A DNA stretch of 64,000 nucleotides from Streptococcus mitis (lineage in GTDB: Bacteria > Bacillota > Bacilli > Lactobacillales > Streptococcaceae), in NCBI RefSeq assembly GCF_001281025.1, contig NZ_CP012646.1, forward strand, positions 1 to 64,000, given 5' to 3'. The notes under the pieces were generated by a model. That model saw only the letters and a program-made list of their open reading frames with translations. It made no database searches and had not been told where the DNA came from. This document shows positions 11,877 through 21,015 of this stretch, piece by piece (position 1 is the first letter of the stretch; every line of letters starts with the position of its first letter). The position numbers and the translations under genes were made by a program.

Positions 11877-12005
11877 TTATTTATAACTCAAGGCTGCAAC
11901 TCCAATACCAACCACAAACTGCAAGAGGATTCCTACAGAGATAAAGGATTATTTGTTGCGTCAAATCAAGTAAAAAATCATTTCAGGTCCTGCCAGTAAC
12001 TTCAT
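11877..12005 (-). pseudogene. Remnant of a ~42-codon small membrane peptide gene
   Basis: With a good Shine-Dalgarno (AAAGGAAAG), ATG 12005 opens a frame that reads MKLLAGPEMIFYLI, then TGA, RNK, TAA, and continues in the same frame as SFISVGILLQFVVGIGVAALSYK to a TAA at 11877. The hydrophobic second half and the single frame suggest a small membrane peptide inactivated by two nonsense codons. Family not recognised. The rest of the 388-base gap between rpoE and the ABC permease (11716-12103) shows only a terminator. Confidence 0.4.
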
Positions 12006-12071
12006 TTTCTTTCCTTTATTTCATTTTACCTAGAATAGTGAAAAATCCTTCTCTTGTTAATGAGTTTCATA

Positions 12072-12097
12072 AGAAAAAGGCTGGAGAATCCAACCTT
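12072..12097 (-). terminator. Terminator of the tetR-ABC operon
   Basis: AAGG(c)TGGA / TCCA(a)CCTT hairpin. On the minus strand it is followed by TTTTTC. Confidence 0.65.
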
Positions 12098-12103
12098 CTC
12101 TAT

Positions 12104-13249
12104 TTATTCAGCTAAGAGTACTTCTTTGATGGTTTGCTTTTGGAGTTTTCTGTTGGATAGATAAAAGAGGCTTTCATAAACCACAGCAAAACCGATCAAA
12201 GTCCAGAAGCAAACATTCCCATCAAAGTGATGCTCAATCTTTTCAGGAACCGTATCTTTGATCACACCAATCAAGATTTCCATGATAGCATACTGATAAG
12301 CCGTCCCAAGAACAAATCCTAGATAGGCCCAGAAACGATAGGGAGATAGGATATGACCTTGGCATTCACGATCTGTGTAGCCAAAAGCCTTCATAAGAGT
12401 CAGGGTTTCGCGACTTTCTGAGACGACAATCCCCAATGACAAAAAGAGAATAGAGAAAGAAAGGATCAAGCCAATCATGATCATCATGGTTTGGATGATG
12501 TCATCTATGTAGCCCCTTAGACCAAAGGACAATTGAACCATGGCCGCAAAACACATAGAGCCAAAGACTACAAAAAACAGGATAGATTTTCTCCCCAAAA
12601 TTAGTGACAAAGACAGCTCTGTTAGGAAGTCTTTCTCTTTCTTAGGAGACCTCTTTCTCCTTTTGACCTTGATTGGTGTTGGGGACTTTTTCAATAAGCG
12701 AAGAGCAGGCGTTTGTAGTTGTCTTCTAGCATAACCAACCGCGATAAGCATAAAAAATGCCGTTGGAAGGACCACAAAAGCAAGCAAGAGCTGCCAATGA
12801 AAATGAATGGTGATTTCTGGCAGGATCCCCTTTTCATTCCGGAAGTCATAAAAATGCCCCATCATAAGAAAAGAAGCGAAATAGCCAAGAAGCGCTCCGG
12901 CACCAAAACTGAGCCCAAATGCCCAAAATCGTTTAGCCAACAGGCCATTGCTATAACCCAAAGCCTTTAAAATTCCTAATTGTTCCTTGTGATCATCGAC
13001 AAATTGTTTGATATAAAAACACATGAGAAGGACCGACGTCAAGGACAAGACGACTCCACTGACCATGGCCACCATCCAAGAAAGCGAAATCTGAACATCA
13101 TAGTAGGTCTGAATCATGGGATTGGTTTTAGAAATCTCCAACTGCTCGATGTCCAAGTAAAAATTCAAGAAAAGATTGGCCACAAAGACCGCACAAGCCC
13201 CAATTATACTGACGACAACTAATTTTCGAATATCTTTTACTGAAAACAT
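12104..13249 (-). CDS. FtsX-family ABC transporter permease
   Basis: A 381-residue membrane protein with a first transmembrane helix near residue 10-30, a helical bundle typical of FtsX/MacB permeases, and a second set of helices at about 230-300 and 340-360. The segment LGILKALGYSNGLLAKRF is the hallmark cytoplasmic coupling loop, and a second copy appears as LTLMKAFGYTDRE, so the protein carries two FtsX-like halves. It lies 3 bp after its ATPase and in the same operon as a TetR regulator. The substrate is unknown: lipid, peptide or drug export are possible. Confidence 0.82.
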   Translation of the reverse strand: MFSVKDIRKLVVVSIIGACAVFVANLFLNFYLDIEQLEISKTNPMIQTYYDVQISLSWMVAMVSGVVLSLTSVLLMCFYIKQFVDDHKEQLGILKALGYSNGLLAKRFWAFGLSFGAGALLGYFASFLMMGHFYDFRNEKGILPEITIHFHWQLLLAFVVLPTAFFMLIAVGYARRQLQTPALRLLKKSPTPIKVKRRKRSPKKEKDFLTELSLSLILGRKSILFFVVFGSMCFAAMVQLSFGLRGYIDDIIQTMMIMIGLILSFSILFLSLGIVVSESRETLTLMKAFGYTDRECQGHILSPYRFWAYLGFVLGTAYQYAIMEILIGVIKDTVPEKIEHHFDGNVCFWTLIGFAVVYESLFYLSNRKLQKQTIKEVLLAE

Positions 13250-13252
13250 GGC

Positions 13253-13933
13253 TTACCATCCAATCTCATAAGCAGTCTGAGGCTGATCATTGGTCACAAC
13301 TTCGGTAATCTTTCCACTATTGACACGAATGATGGTTCTTGCCATATCCGCAATATTTTGGTTATGCGTCACCATGATGAGGGTCAAACCAAGCTTTTCC
13401 TTTAACTCCCAGATATAGTCGAGAATCTTGCGCCCCGTTTCTTCATCCAGGGCTCCCGTCGGCTCATCTAAGAAAAGAATCTCTGGCTTTTTGGCCAAGG
13501 CCCGAGCAATGGAGACTCTCTGCTGTTCCCCACCTGACAATTCACTCGGGTACTTGTCCAGCTTATCGCCAAGTCCCAAATCCTCGATAATCTGCAAAAA
13601 ATCATGATTGTTTGCCAGGTCTGCCCCCATCTTTACATTCTGTCTGACTGTTAGATTAGGCAATAAATAATACTGCTGAAAAATAAAGGCAATCTTCTCA
13701 CGTCTAAAGGCTGTCAATTGAGTATCTGTGAGTTGAGCCAAATCCTGTCCTTGAATAAGGATATGTCCCTCGTCTACCTTTTCTAAACCTGACAGAACGT
13801 TTAAGAGAGTTGACTTGCCTGATCCAGAAGGACCGAGGATAACCACATCATCCTGATCTTGAATCTGCAAATCAATCCCTTTTAAAACCTTGGTTTGGCC
13901 GTAACTTTTGTGCACATTTTCTAGTTGAATCAT
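13253..13933 (-). CDS. ABC transporter ATP-binding protein (MacB/LolD type)
   Basis: A 226-residue ATPase with Walker [10 protein letters not shown] (residues 34-42), Q-loop [12 protein letters not shown], signature LSGGEQQR, Walker [13 protein letters not shown] and switch His in MVTHN. This is the LolD/MacB subgroup that pairs with FtsX-type permeases. The start is ATG 13933, since GGAAAGAA lies just upstream. An earlier in-frame codon would extend into tetR. It overlaps the tetR stop by 4 bp, implying coupled translation. Confidence 0.9.
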   Translation of the reverse strand: MIQLENVHKSYGQTKVLKGIDLQIQDQDDVVILGPSGSGKSTLLNVLSGLEKVDEGHILIQGQDLAQLTDTQLTAFRREKIAFIFQQYYLLPNLTVRQNVKMGADLANNHDFLQIIEDLGLGDKLDKYPSELSGGEQQRVSIARALAKKPEILFLDEPTGALDEETGRKILDYIWELKEKLGLTLIMVTHNQNIADMARTIIRVNSGKITEVVTNDQPQTAYEIGW

Positions 13934-14505
13934 TTCTTTCCTACCATTTCTTTGATGAGAGATTGACAAACCTCTGTCAGTAATCCAATCACTTCTTCCA
14001 TGCTGAATTGATAAATGCCAGAAGCAACCATTGAGGCCATCCCGTGTGAGTAGATAAATAGATGCTGGTACAAGCGACCAGCCTCCTCTACAGTCAAAGG
14101 ATAGTCTGCGATGATCGAATCCAGAACCAATTGGTAACTATGATCCTTCATGGGAAGAAAATCTTGAAAGCGACGAATCGGATCTTTGCTGGGATTTTGG
14201 AAAAGCAATTGAAAGAGTTGGGGGTCTTTTGAGGCGAAAAGGATATAAGCAACCCCGACGGATCGAAAAGGCTTCTCATCTTCTAAGGCCTTACGAATAT
14301 ACTCCACCACGACCATTTCCGCAGCACCAATAACCTCTGCTTGTAACTCGGCCATATTGGCAAATTGCCCAAAAATGACTCTTGGTGTGGCTCCCAGTTG
14401 CTCCGCTAATGCTCGAGCCGTCAAACTAGCCATGCCCTCTTCTCTCACCAATTGTAAAGCTGTCCCAATGATAGCCTCTTTACTAAATTTAACCTTTGGC
14501 GGCAT
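13930..14505 (-). CDS. TetR-family transcriptional regulator
   Basis: A 191-residue regulator with an N-terminal helix-turn-helix (about residues 8-55: FSKEAIIGTALQLVREEG through LGATPRVIFGQFANMAEL) and a C-terminal ligand/dimer domain. The start is ATG 14505, preceded by AAAGGAGTC. Upstream in-frame codons have no ribosome-binding site and lie across the promoter. It is first gene of an operon with an FtsX-type ABC exporter, so it probably represses that exporter and itself through the inverted repeats at 14529-14546. Confidence 0.85.
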   Translation of the reverse strand: MPPKVKFSKEAIIGTALQLVREEGMASLTARALAEQLGATPRVIFGQFANMAELQAEVIGAAEMVVVEYIRKALEDEKPFRSVGVAYILFASKDPQLFQLLFQNPSKDPIRRFQDFLPMKDHSYQLVLDSIIADYPLTVEEAGRLYQHLFIYSHGMASMVASGIYQFSMEEVIGLLTEVCQSLIKEMVGKK

Positions 14506-14528
14506 AAGACTCCTTTCACGTAACATTC

Positions 14529-14582
14529 GTTGCGCAACACTTGTTGCATAAAAGAATACCATAAAAAAGAAAGACTTGTCAA
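14529..14582 (-). promoter_or_regulatory. tetR promoter with overlapping inverted-repeat operators
   Basis: TTGACA (14577-14582), 18 bp, TATTCT (14553-14558). At the expected transcript start lie two overlapping palindromes, CAACACTTGTTG (14535-14546) and GTTGCGCAAC (14529-14538), well placed for autorepression by the adjacent TetR protein. Confidence 0.65.
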
Positions 14583-14623
14583 GAAAAAACTGTAAAACAC
14601 AAAACAAAAAGACCGCGAACTTT

Positions 14624-14767
14624 TTATTTCTTTGCTACCCAGCCAATGGTATCGCTAGGTGGATTTTCGGTATCAATCCAGATGACTTCAATACCGATTT
14701 CCTCATTTTTAAACTTGGTCAATCGAATACCGTTGATTTCCAGTTCATTTAAACGTTGGCTTGTCAA
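14624..14767 (-). pseudogene. Short orphan reading frame, probably a gene fragment
   Basis: A 47-codon minus-strand frame starting at a TTG (14767), with content like LNELEINGIRLTKF and ending TIGWVAKK. There is no Shine-Dalgarno and no ATG. It reads like the C-terminal end of a larger protein whose 5' part is gone. Family not recognised. Confidence 0.35.
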
Positions 14768-14805
14768 GACTTCTCATTTTTTCAACTAGAAAAGTTAAGG
14801 GGGAA

Positions 14806-15561
14806 CTAATACAAATCTTCTAAGCTTCTATATTCAATGATTTCATTTTTTATAATATTCTTTTTAAACTCAAAATGTTTTAAAGGATTATCGATTAACA
14901 CTAACTTTGGAATATCATCTAGGTTGGTGACTAGAGATAAAATAAAATCTGATTTAAACTCTTTGGCTTTTTCATATTCTCTGGCAGTCAATCGAATGCG
15001 ACCCTTAGATTTTCGAATCCCTTTAACTTCGGCAAGGTAGGAATGCTCTTGGACATCTACCTGAAAGTCATATCCATCACCATAAAGACGGGCATCAGTT
15101 AACTGTCCATCTCGGAATTTTTCTTCTTTATCAAAATGAAGGATAAAATAATTCTCTGCCTCCATCCCCGTTTCCTGTAGACGTTTGAATTTAGTTCGAA
15201 TAATTGGTTTTTCAATGGTAGTAATGCCTGTTCGCTTTCCTTCACTGGCAAGTAACATTTTAACGATTTCAGCATAACTATGAACATCTTCATTTCCAAA
15301 CATCATATCAATTAAATCTTTACGAAAACGGTAAACTTCAGCTTTCTGCCACCAACCTTTTCGATTATTGTCAAAATAAGGATCAAATAAATCCATTCTA
15401 TTTTTTACAACTCCAGTTGTTTCAGCAACTCCCAGAGAAACCACATAGCGATAAAACTCCGACTTGCTAGAACATTGAAATTCTTTTACAAAAAGCTTAT
15501 TAAACTTGGCAAGACCGTAGCCAATTAAATTTAACAATTCATAATGAGGGTGTTTGGACAT
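14806..15561 (-). CDS. DUF3883 domain protein (possible PD-(D/E)XK nuclease fold)
   Basis: A 251-residue protein. The C-terminal third (about residues 125-220) matches the DUF3883 ('NO VEIN' C-terminal) pattern: DARLYGDGYDFQVDVQ, then YLAEVKGIRKSKGRIRLTA, where the Asp...Glu-x-Lys arrangement resembles a restriction-type nuclease core. The N-terminal part is helical and unassigned. The start is ATG 15561, with GGAGA eight bases upstream and a TGGTATAAT promoter just before. An earlier ATG (15573) lies inside the ribosome-binding region. A DNA-processing role is inferred from fold only. Confidence 0.6.
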   Translation of the reverse strand: MSKHPHYELLNLIGYGLAKFNKLFVKEFQCSSKSEFYRYVVSLGVAETTGVVKNRMDLFDPYFDNNRKGWWQKAEVYRFRKDLIDMMFGNEDVHSYAEIVKMLLASEGKRTGITTIEKPIIRTKFKRLQETGMEAENYFILHFDKEEKFRDGQLTDARLYGDGYDFQVDVQEHSYLAEVKGIRKSKGRIRLTAREYEKAKEFKSDFILSLVTNLDDIPKLVLIDNPLKHFEFKKNIIKNEIIEYRSLEDLY

Positions 15562-15630
15562 CACTTTCTCCATCAATAAATATTGATTTCATTATACCAA
15601 AAAACACGGCTCATAACCGTGTTTCTATGT

Positions 15631-18282
15631 TTATTTCACGAGTTTCTTCATCTCATCAATACGTGCGACGGTCGCGTCGTATTTGGCTTGGTAGTCGGCT
15701 TGTTTGTCGCGTTCTTTTTGGACGACTTCTGGTTTGGCGTTGGCTACAAAGCGTTCGTTAGAGAGTTTCTTACCAACCATATCCAGTTCTTTTTGCCATT
15801 TAGCGAGTTCCTTGTCGAGGCGGGCCAGTTCTTCTTCGACATTGAGGAGGTCTGCCAGTGGCAGGTAGATTTCTGCTCCTGTGATGACGCTTGACATAGC
15901 AAGTTCAGGCGCAGGAATATTTGACGCGATCTCCAAGTGTTCTGGATTTGTGAAGCGTTTGATGTAGTTGACATTGCTGTTAAAGAAGGCTTCCAAGTCG
16001 CTATCGCTTGTCTTAACAAGGATGGTGATAGGCTTGCTTGGTGCAACGTTTACTTCCGCACGCGCATTCCGAACGGCACGGATCAAGTCTTTGAGACTTT
16101 CCACACCAGTATGAGCCGCAAGGTCTTCAAAGGCTGGGTTGACAGTTGGGTATTCTGCTGTAACGATAGAACCTTCTGAGATTTGTCCAAAGATTTCCTC
16201 TGTCACGAATGGCATGATTGGGTGGAGGAGACGAAGGATCTTGTCCAGAGTGTAAAGGAGAACAGAGCGTGTGATGACTTTCTCTTCTTCATTGTCGCTA
16301 TAAAGGACTTCCTTAGTCAACTCAACGTACCAGTCCGCAAATTCATCCCAGATGAAGTTGTAGAGGATGTGGCCAGCCACACCAAATTCAAACTTGTCAA
16401 AGTTGGCAGTTGCTTTTCCGATGGTTTCATTGAGGTTGTGGAGAATCCAGCGGTCTGTGACATTTCCAGCTTCCTTGTTGGCAACTTTTTCGACATTAGC
16501 CATTGCTTGTTCAAGGGTCAAGCCTTCATTGTTCATGAGGATGTAGCGAGAAATGTTCCATATCTTGTTAATGAAGTTCCATGAAGCATCCATTTTCTCA
16601 TAAGAGAAGCGCACGTCTTGTCCTGGGGCAGAACCGTTTGAGAGGAACCAACGAAGGGCATCGGCACCGTATTTCTCGATAACATCCATTGGGTCAATAC
16701 CGTTTCCAAGAGATTTAGACATCTTGCGTCCTTGCTCGTCACGGATGAGACCGTGGATAAGCACGTTTTGGAATGGCTGACGGCCAGTGAATTCCAAGGA
16801 TTGGAAGATCATACGAGACACCCAGAAGAAGATGATATCGTAACCTGTTACCAAGGTCGAAGTTGGGAAGTAACGTTTGAAGTCTTCTGAGTCGACATCC
16901 GGCCAGCCCATAGTAGAGAATGGCCAAAGGGCTGAACTGAACCACGTATCCAAGACATCTTCGTCCTGAGTCCATCCGTCACCTTCTGGCGCTTCTTCAC
17001 CGACGTACATTTCACCTTCAGCATTGTACCAAGCAGGGATTTGGTGACCCCACCAGAGCTGACGTGAGATAACCCAGTCGTGGACATTTTCCATCCATTG
17101 AAGGAAGGTATCGTTGAAACGAGGTGGGTAGAATTCTACCTTGTCCTCTGTATCTTGGTTGGCAATAGCATTTTTCGCCAATTGGTCCATCTTGACAAAC
17201 CACTGAGTAGACAAGCGTGGCTCAACCACTACACCTGTACGTTCTGAGTGACCAACACTGTGGACACGTTTTTCGATTTTAACAAGGGCACCGATTTCTT
17301 CCAACTTAGCCACGACTGCCTTACGAGCTTCAAAACGGTCCATGCCTGCAAATTCAAAGGCCAAGTCATTCATGGTTCCGTCGTCGTTCATAACGTTAAC
17401 TTGTGGCAAGTTATGGCGTTGACCAACCAAGAAGTCATTTGGATCATGGGCAGGCGTGATTTTCACGACACCAGTTCCAAACTCAGGATCTGCGTGTTCA
17501 TCTCCAACGATTGGGATCAATTTATTAGCGATTGGAAGGACTACATTTTTACCAATCAAATCCTTGTAGCGTGGGTCTTCTGGATTGACCGCAACGGCAA
17601 CGTCCCCAAACATGGTCTCAGGACGAGTTGTCGCAACTTCAAGGGTGCGTGAACCGTCTTCCAGCATGTAGTTCATATGGTAGAAGGCACCTTCGACATC
17701 CTTGTGGATAACTTCAATATCAGAAAGGGCTGTTCGTGCAGCTGGGTCCCAGTTGATGATAAACTCACCACGGTAGATCCAGCCTTTCTTGTAAAGGTCC
17801 ACAAAGACCTTGCGAACCGCTTTTGACAAACCTTCATCAAGAGTGAAACGCTCACGAGAGTAGTCTACAGAAAGCCCCATCTTACCCCATTGTTCCTTGA
17901 TAGTAGTGGCATATTCGTCTTTCCATTCCCAGACTTTCGTCAAGAAAGATTCACGACCGAGGTCATAACGCGTAATGCCCTCACCACGCAAACGCTCCTC
18001 AACCTTAGCTTGAGTCGCAATCCCCGCGTGGTCCATACCTGGAAGCCAAAGGGTATCAAAGCCTTGCATGCGTTTTTGACGGATGATGATATCTTGCAAG
18101 GTTGTGTCCCAAGCGTGACCAAGGTGAAGTTTACCAGTTACGTTTGGTGGTGGAATAACGATTGAATAAGGCTTAGCCTTTTGATCGCCTGAAGGCTTGA
18201 AAACATCCGCATCAAGCCATTTTTGGTAACGACCAGCCTCAACCTCGGCTGGATTGTATTTAGGTGAAAGTTCTTTAGACAT
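15631..18282 (-). CDS. valS: Valyl-tRNA synthetase
   Basis: The 883-residue class Ia synthetase that charges tRNA-Val. It shows the HIGH-type motif KLHLGHA (about residues 51-57), the editing CP1 domain (about 190-330, [11 protein letters not shown]), the KMSKS motif [11 protein letters not shown] (about 525-535), the anticodon-binding helical domain, and the C-terminal coiled arm rich in Lys/Glu. It overlaps the upstream kinase-like gene by 8 bp and is last in a four-gene operon led by a T-box whose specifier reads GUC, a valine codon. Confidence 0.97.
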   Translation of the reverse strand: MSKELSPKYNPAEVEAGRYQKWLDADVFKPSGDQKAKPYSIVIPPPNVTGKLHLGHAWDTTLQDIIIRQKRMQGFDTLWLPGMDHAGIATQAKVEERLRGEGITRYDLGRESFLTKVWEWKDEYATTIKEQWGKMGLSVDYSRERFTLDEGLSKAVRKVFVDLYKKGWIYRGEFIINWDPAARTALSDIEVIHKDVEGAFYHMNYMLEDGSRTLEVATTRPETMFGDVAVAVNPEDPRYKDLIGKNVVLPIANKLIPIVGDEHADPEFGTGVVKITPAHDPNDFLVGQRHNLPQVNVMNDDGTMNDLAFEFAGMDRFEARKAVVAKLEEIGALVKIEKRVHSVGHSERTGVVVEPRLSTQWFVKMDQLAKNAIANQDTEDKVEFYPPRFNDTFLQWMENVHDWVISRQLWWGHQIPAWYNAEGEMYVGEEAPEGDGWTQDEDVLDTWFSSALWPFSTMGWPDVDSEDFKRYFPTSTLVTGYDIIFFWVSRMIFQSLEFTGRQPFQNVLIHGLIRDEQGRKMSKSLGNGIDPMDVIEKYGADALRWFLSNGSAPGQDVRFSYEKMDASWNFINKIWNISRYILMNNEGLTLEQAMANVEKVANKEAGNVTDRWILHNLNETIGKATANFDKFEFGVAGHILYNFIWDEFADWYVELTKEVLYSDNEEEKVITRSVLLYTLDKILRLLHPIMPFVTEEIFGQISEGSIVTAEYPTVNPAFEDLAAHTGVESLKDLIRAVRNARAEVNVAPSKPITILVKTSDSDLEAFFNSNVNYIKRFTNPEHLEIASNIPAPELAMSSVITGAEIYLPLADLLNVEEELARLDKELAKWQKELDMVGKKLSNERFVANAKPEVVQKERDKQADYQAKYDATVARIDEMKKLVK

Positions 18283-18853
18283 ATGTTTGTCCTTTCTCTA
18301 TTGTATTTATTTTATTTTGAATTTGCTTAGCAGCTTCTTCTGCAGATAAATTCGTATTATTTATTTTAAAGTAGTGGTGCAACTCATTCGGTTGATGTTG
18401 GGAATTTAATTGAATGGTTTCAGCTGTCTCTAAAATTTCTCTTTCAGATACCTCAATATGTCGTTTTAAGGGTTTGTGCTTTAATCGATTCTCCGTTCGA
18501 TTTCGATGTAAGCGCTCTTCAAGGCTTGTTTCCAATTCAACAAAAAGAATCTCTTGATAATAGTCATTCAACAAATCTTGAATTTGCTTCAAATACATCA
18601 GCTGGTACTGATTTGAAAAATCAATTACGTCTGTTAAAATTACTGATCGCTGATTTCTTGCACTTGCTCCAAGGAAAGAAAAGGTAATTCCACGAACAAA
18701 TTCCCACATCTCCTCTGTATAATCCTGATAGATTTCTAGTGCAAAATCGATAGCTTGATGGTTATAAAATAGTGTAGCATCTGTCAGTCGAGATAACTCT
18801 TGACCAATCGTCATTTTTCCTGATGCTGGAGCACCAATGATAAAAAGATGCAT
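18275..18853 (-). CDS. P-loop nucleoside/nucleotide kinase-like protein
   Basis: A 192-residue protein with a P-loop [12 protein letters not shown] (residues 6-17) and an AAA_33/shikimate-kinase-like arrangement: the Asp of LTDVIDF near 93 and the lid region [18 protein letters not shown] near 130-147. The substrate is not identifiable. The start is ATG 18853, preceded by GGAGGTGATTTG. The earlier in-frame start would overlap the upstream gene further and has no better site. It overlaps the acetyltransferase gene by 1 bp and valS by 8 bp, so it is part of the T-box operon. Confidence 0.72.
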   Translation of the reverse strand: MHLFIIGAPASGKMTIGQELSRLTDATLFYNHQAIDFALEIYQDYTEEMWEFVRGITFSFLGASARNQRSVILTDVIDFSNQYQLMYLKQIQDLLNDYYQEILFVELETSLEERLHRNRTENRLKHKPLKRHIEVSEREILETAETIQLNSQHQPNELHHYFKINNTNLSAEEAAKQIQNKINTIEKGQTYV

Positions 18854-19413
18854 CAAATCACCTCCCACTCACTCCTCAGCAAGCCATATATCAAATCATC
18901 ACAGCGGTTGCCTTGAGCATCTTTGCGGTCTCTTATGCGAGCTTCAAGGGTAAAGCCAAGCTTTTCCGCGACTCGTTGACTTTGAAGGTTATATCCAAAG
19001 CAAGTCAGTTCAATCTTGTGAAGACCCAAATCTTTAAAGGCTAAGTCAATCAAGGCAAGCGCTGCTTCTGGTACATAGCCTTGCCCCCAATAGTCTGGGT
19101 GCAAGGTGTAGCCAATCTCCAGTACATCATCTTCGTGACGGTGATTGAAGTCAACAGAACCAATGACTTTATCAGTTCCTTTGACGACAATTCCATAGCC
19201 AGCTGGGAGATTTTCCTTTTGATTACGCTCAGGAAGGATATGCTCTAGATAATAAATCTCATCTTCCAAGGTCTTGACGGGTGGAAATCCTGCTGGGTAG
19301 GCGACTTCTGGACGACTAGCATAGTCAAAGATATCCTCGGCATCAGCGACTGTGCGGACTCGTAACACGAGATGTTCTGTTTCCAAGCGTTCTGGCAGTT
19401 CAGCTCTTGTCAT
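18853..19413 (-). CDS. GNAT-family N-acetyltransferase (RimJ/RimL type)
   Basis: A 186-residue acetyl-CoA-dependent acetyltransferase of the Acetyltransf_3 group. It shows LETEHLVLRVRTVADAEDIF at the N terminus, the acetyl-CoA pyrophosphate loop YWGQGYVPEAA (about residues 112-122), and IELTCFGYNLQSQRVAEKLGF (about 137-157). The target (a protein N terminus or small molecule) is unknown. It overlaps the flavin reductase-like gene by 14 bp and touches the next gene, which indicates a tightly coupled operon. Confidence 0.85.
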   Translation of the reverse strand: MTRAELPERLETEHLVLRVRTVADAEDIFDYASRPEVAYPAGFPPVKTLEDEIYYLEHILPERNQKENLPAGYGIVVKGTDKVIGSVDFNHRHEDDVLEIGYTLHPDYWGQGYVPEAALALIDLAFKDLGLHKIELTCFGYNLQSQRVAEKLGFTLEARIRDRKDAQGNRCDDLIYGLLRSEWEVI

Positions 19414-19978
19414 CTTTCTTCCTCGCTTTCTTTATGAAGCTCCCCATAGGGTCAACACGGTTATCTAAATAGCGATAAACGCGCTGGTGACCGTCCCCCA
19501 TAAAGTAAGTCGGTGAAAAACGATCATTTTTAAAATGTCCCTTATCATCCAAAAGTTCTGGATCAGCAAGTCGCTCGATAATCTTGGCAAAGATGTGACA
19601 AATACCGTCTTCCTCGATAATCCGATCTACCTGACAGTCCAATACGACTGGACAGGCCTCTAAAATCGGAGACTGAGTCTGTTCAGAAATCTCGTAGTCT
19701 AGCCCCAGGTGTTTCAATTTCTCTCGATGACTGATAAAACCAGCCTGCTCCATCTCGAGCATGAGATTTTCATCAGGAATATTTACAGTAAACTTCTGGT
19801 AATGCTTGATTTGCTCAGCCGCATTTTCCTCAGCTCCGACACCAATGACTAGCCAATCTCCCAAACTATAAGAGGAGCTACAGGTCGTAATATCGTGTCC
19901 AAAATTCTGATCCTGATACCCCAAAATGAAGATAGGAAAACCATAATAGAGTTTACTTGTGTTAAAAGATTGCTTCAT
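19400..19978 (-). CDS. Flavin reductase-like FMN-binding split-barrel protein
   Basis: A 192-residue protein of the flavin reductase/flavoredoxin family: FILGYQDQNFGHDITTCSS at the N terminus, then the FMN-contacting beta barrel with VIGVGAEENAAEQIKHYQKFTVNIP and the PVVLDCQVDRIIEEDGICHIFAKI strand. It should bind FMN and act in electron transfer. The partner is unknown. First gene of the operon, with GGAGG seven bases upstream of the ATG, directly downstream of the T-box leader. Why a flavoprotein leads a valS operon is not clear. Confidence 0.8.
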   Translation of the reverse strand: MKQSFNTSKLYYGFPIFILGYQDQNFGHDITTCSSSYSLGDWLVIGVGAEENAAEQIKHYQKFTVNIPDENLMLEMEQAGFISHREKLKHLGLDYEISEQTQSPILEACPVVLDCQVDRIIEEDGICHIFAKIIERLADPELLDDKGHFKNDRFSPTYFMGDGHQRVYRYLDNRVDPMGSFIKKARKKDDKS

Positions 19979-20002
19979 AACAACCTCCTTTTACTAAGAC
20001 GC

Positions 20003-20212
20003 AAAAGAAAATCCCTGCCATCTACATGACAGGGACGAATGTATTTATCCGCGGTACCACCCAATTTCGGGCAGAGCCCGCAACTCTCGTCTTTAAAACA
20101 AAAAGACACTTTTATTTCAATTTTTCATCCATTAGCAACCAGTTTTGACACATTTATGGACTTCTCAGCACCGCCACTTTCTGTAAAATGTGGGATTCAA
20201 AACACCTCTAAT
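20003..20212 (-). promoter_or_regulatory. T-box riboswitch, valine type (specifier GUC)
   Basis: The minus-strand leader has the T-box core GGGTGGTACCGCG (20050-20062) and a Stem I closed by CCATTAG/CTAATGG. Inside Stem I is a GGTGCTGAGAAG distal segment. The internal loop presents GUC followed by A at 20149-20147. A terminator (CCCTG.CAT/ATG.CAGGG, 20013-20034, then TTTTC) ends the leader. Uncharged tRNA-Val would stabilise the antiterminator. The operon ends with valS, which supports the valine call. Confidence 0.85.
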
Positions 20213-20218
20213 GGCTAT

Positions 20219-20247
20219 ATTGTAGCAAGATTTTGACGGAAATGCAA
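20219..20247 (-). promoter_or_regulatory. Promoter of the T-box/valS operon
   Basis: TTGCAT (20242-20247), 17 bp, extended -10 TGCTACAAT with TACAAT at 20219-20224. Confidence 0.7.
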
Positions 20248-20260
20248 GGGACAAGAAAGA

Positions 20261-20656
20261 TTACTTGAATTTGATGCCGTTTTCTTTCAATTTCTTGATG
20301 GTAGCTGGGCCGATTCCTTTCAAGGCAAGGAGTTCTTTTTCAGTCCAGTTTTTGAAATCTGAAGCAGACTTGATTCCTTCATCATAGAAGGTTTTAGCAC
20401 GGTCAAGTGGAAGTCCACCCAAGTTTGCTGCAAAATCTTCTACAGAATTGGCTACTTTTTGAGCTTGCTCTTTGGTAGCTTCTACTGCTTGCTCAACTTT
20501 TTTAGAAACAGCCTTACCAGCTTGGCTTGCTGATTGCTCTGCACGTTTCACGACTTTTTTTGTCTCTTCTACAACCTTAGTCACAGTACTTGAAAAGGCA
20601 CCTGCGCGACGGAGGCTATTTCGTAATTGTTTTTTACGATTGAGTTTCTTTGACAT
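20261..20656 (-). CDS. Helix-hairpin-helix domain protein
   Basis: A 131-residue basic protein. The N terminus is Lys/Arg-rich (KKLNRKKQLRNSLRRAG). The middle (about 25-75) is a predicted amphipathic coiled helix rich in Lys/Glu/Ala. The C terminus (about 95-131) is a helix-hairpin-helix with LLALKGIGPATIKKLKENGI, which normally contacts DNA or RNA backbone without sequence specificity. No enzymatic motif. Function unknown. It has its own upstream AAGGA and stands between the T-box leader and a DUF1912 gene. Confidence 0.75.
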   Translation of the reverse strand: MSKKLNRKKQLRNSLRRAGAFSSTVTKVVEETKKVVKRAEQSASQAGKAVSKKVEQAVEATKEQAQKVANSVEDFAANLGGLPLDRAKTFYDEGIKSASDFKNWTEKELLALKGIGPATIKKLKENGIKFK

Positions 20657-20751
20657 GATAAAATCCTTTCAATAAAAAATCCCTGTTCTGACAAGGATTT
20701 AATATAAATATTCTATCAAGATTTTAGTAAAAAATCAAGAATCTATCTCGT

Positions 20752-21006
20752 TTAATAATTTCGCTCACCAAACAAGCCATCTGGCAAATCATGGAATCCC
20801 TTGCCTGCTTTGAAGTTTTCAAACTTACCAAGCAAGAACTGATAAGCATCCAAGCGACTTTCATAGCGAATCATGGCATCTTTGGCACGCTCGTCTTGGT
20901 CTTCTTCGTAGACTTTTTGGCTTTCCTTGTGCGCCATGTCGTTAATCATAATCTGGGTATTGACCCAGGCTTCAAATTCCTTCATAAATTCTTGTTCGTA
21001 ACTCAT
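20752..21006 (-). CDS. DUF1912 small conserved protein
   Basis: An 84-residue, highly charged, mostly helical protein (SYEQEFMKEFEAWVNTQI at the N terminus, FHDLPDGLFGERNY at the C terminus), matching the streptococcal DUF1912 family by overall sequence. Function unknown. The start ATG has AAGGAGA seven bases upstream. It follows the hemerythrin/PAS gene by 9 bp, so it is probably the last gene of the operon beginning with the DUF1858 gene. Confidence 0.72.
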   Translation of the reverse strand: MSYEQEFMKEFEAWVNTQIMINDMAHKESQKVYEEDQDERAKDAMIRYESRLDAYQFLLGKFENFKAGKGFHDLPDGLFGERNY

Positions 21007-21015
21007 TTTTTCTCC

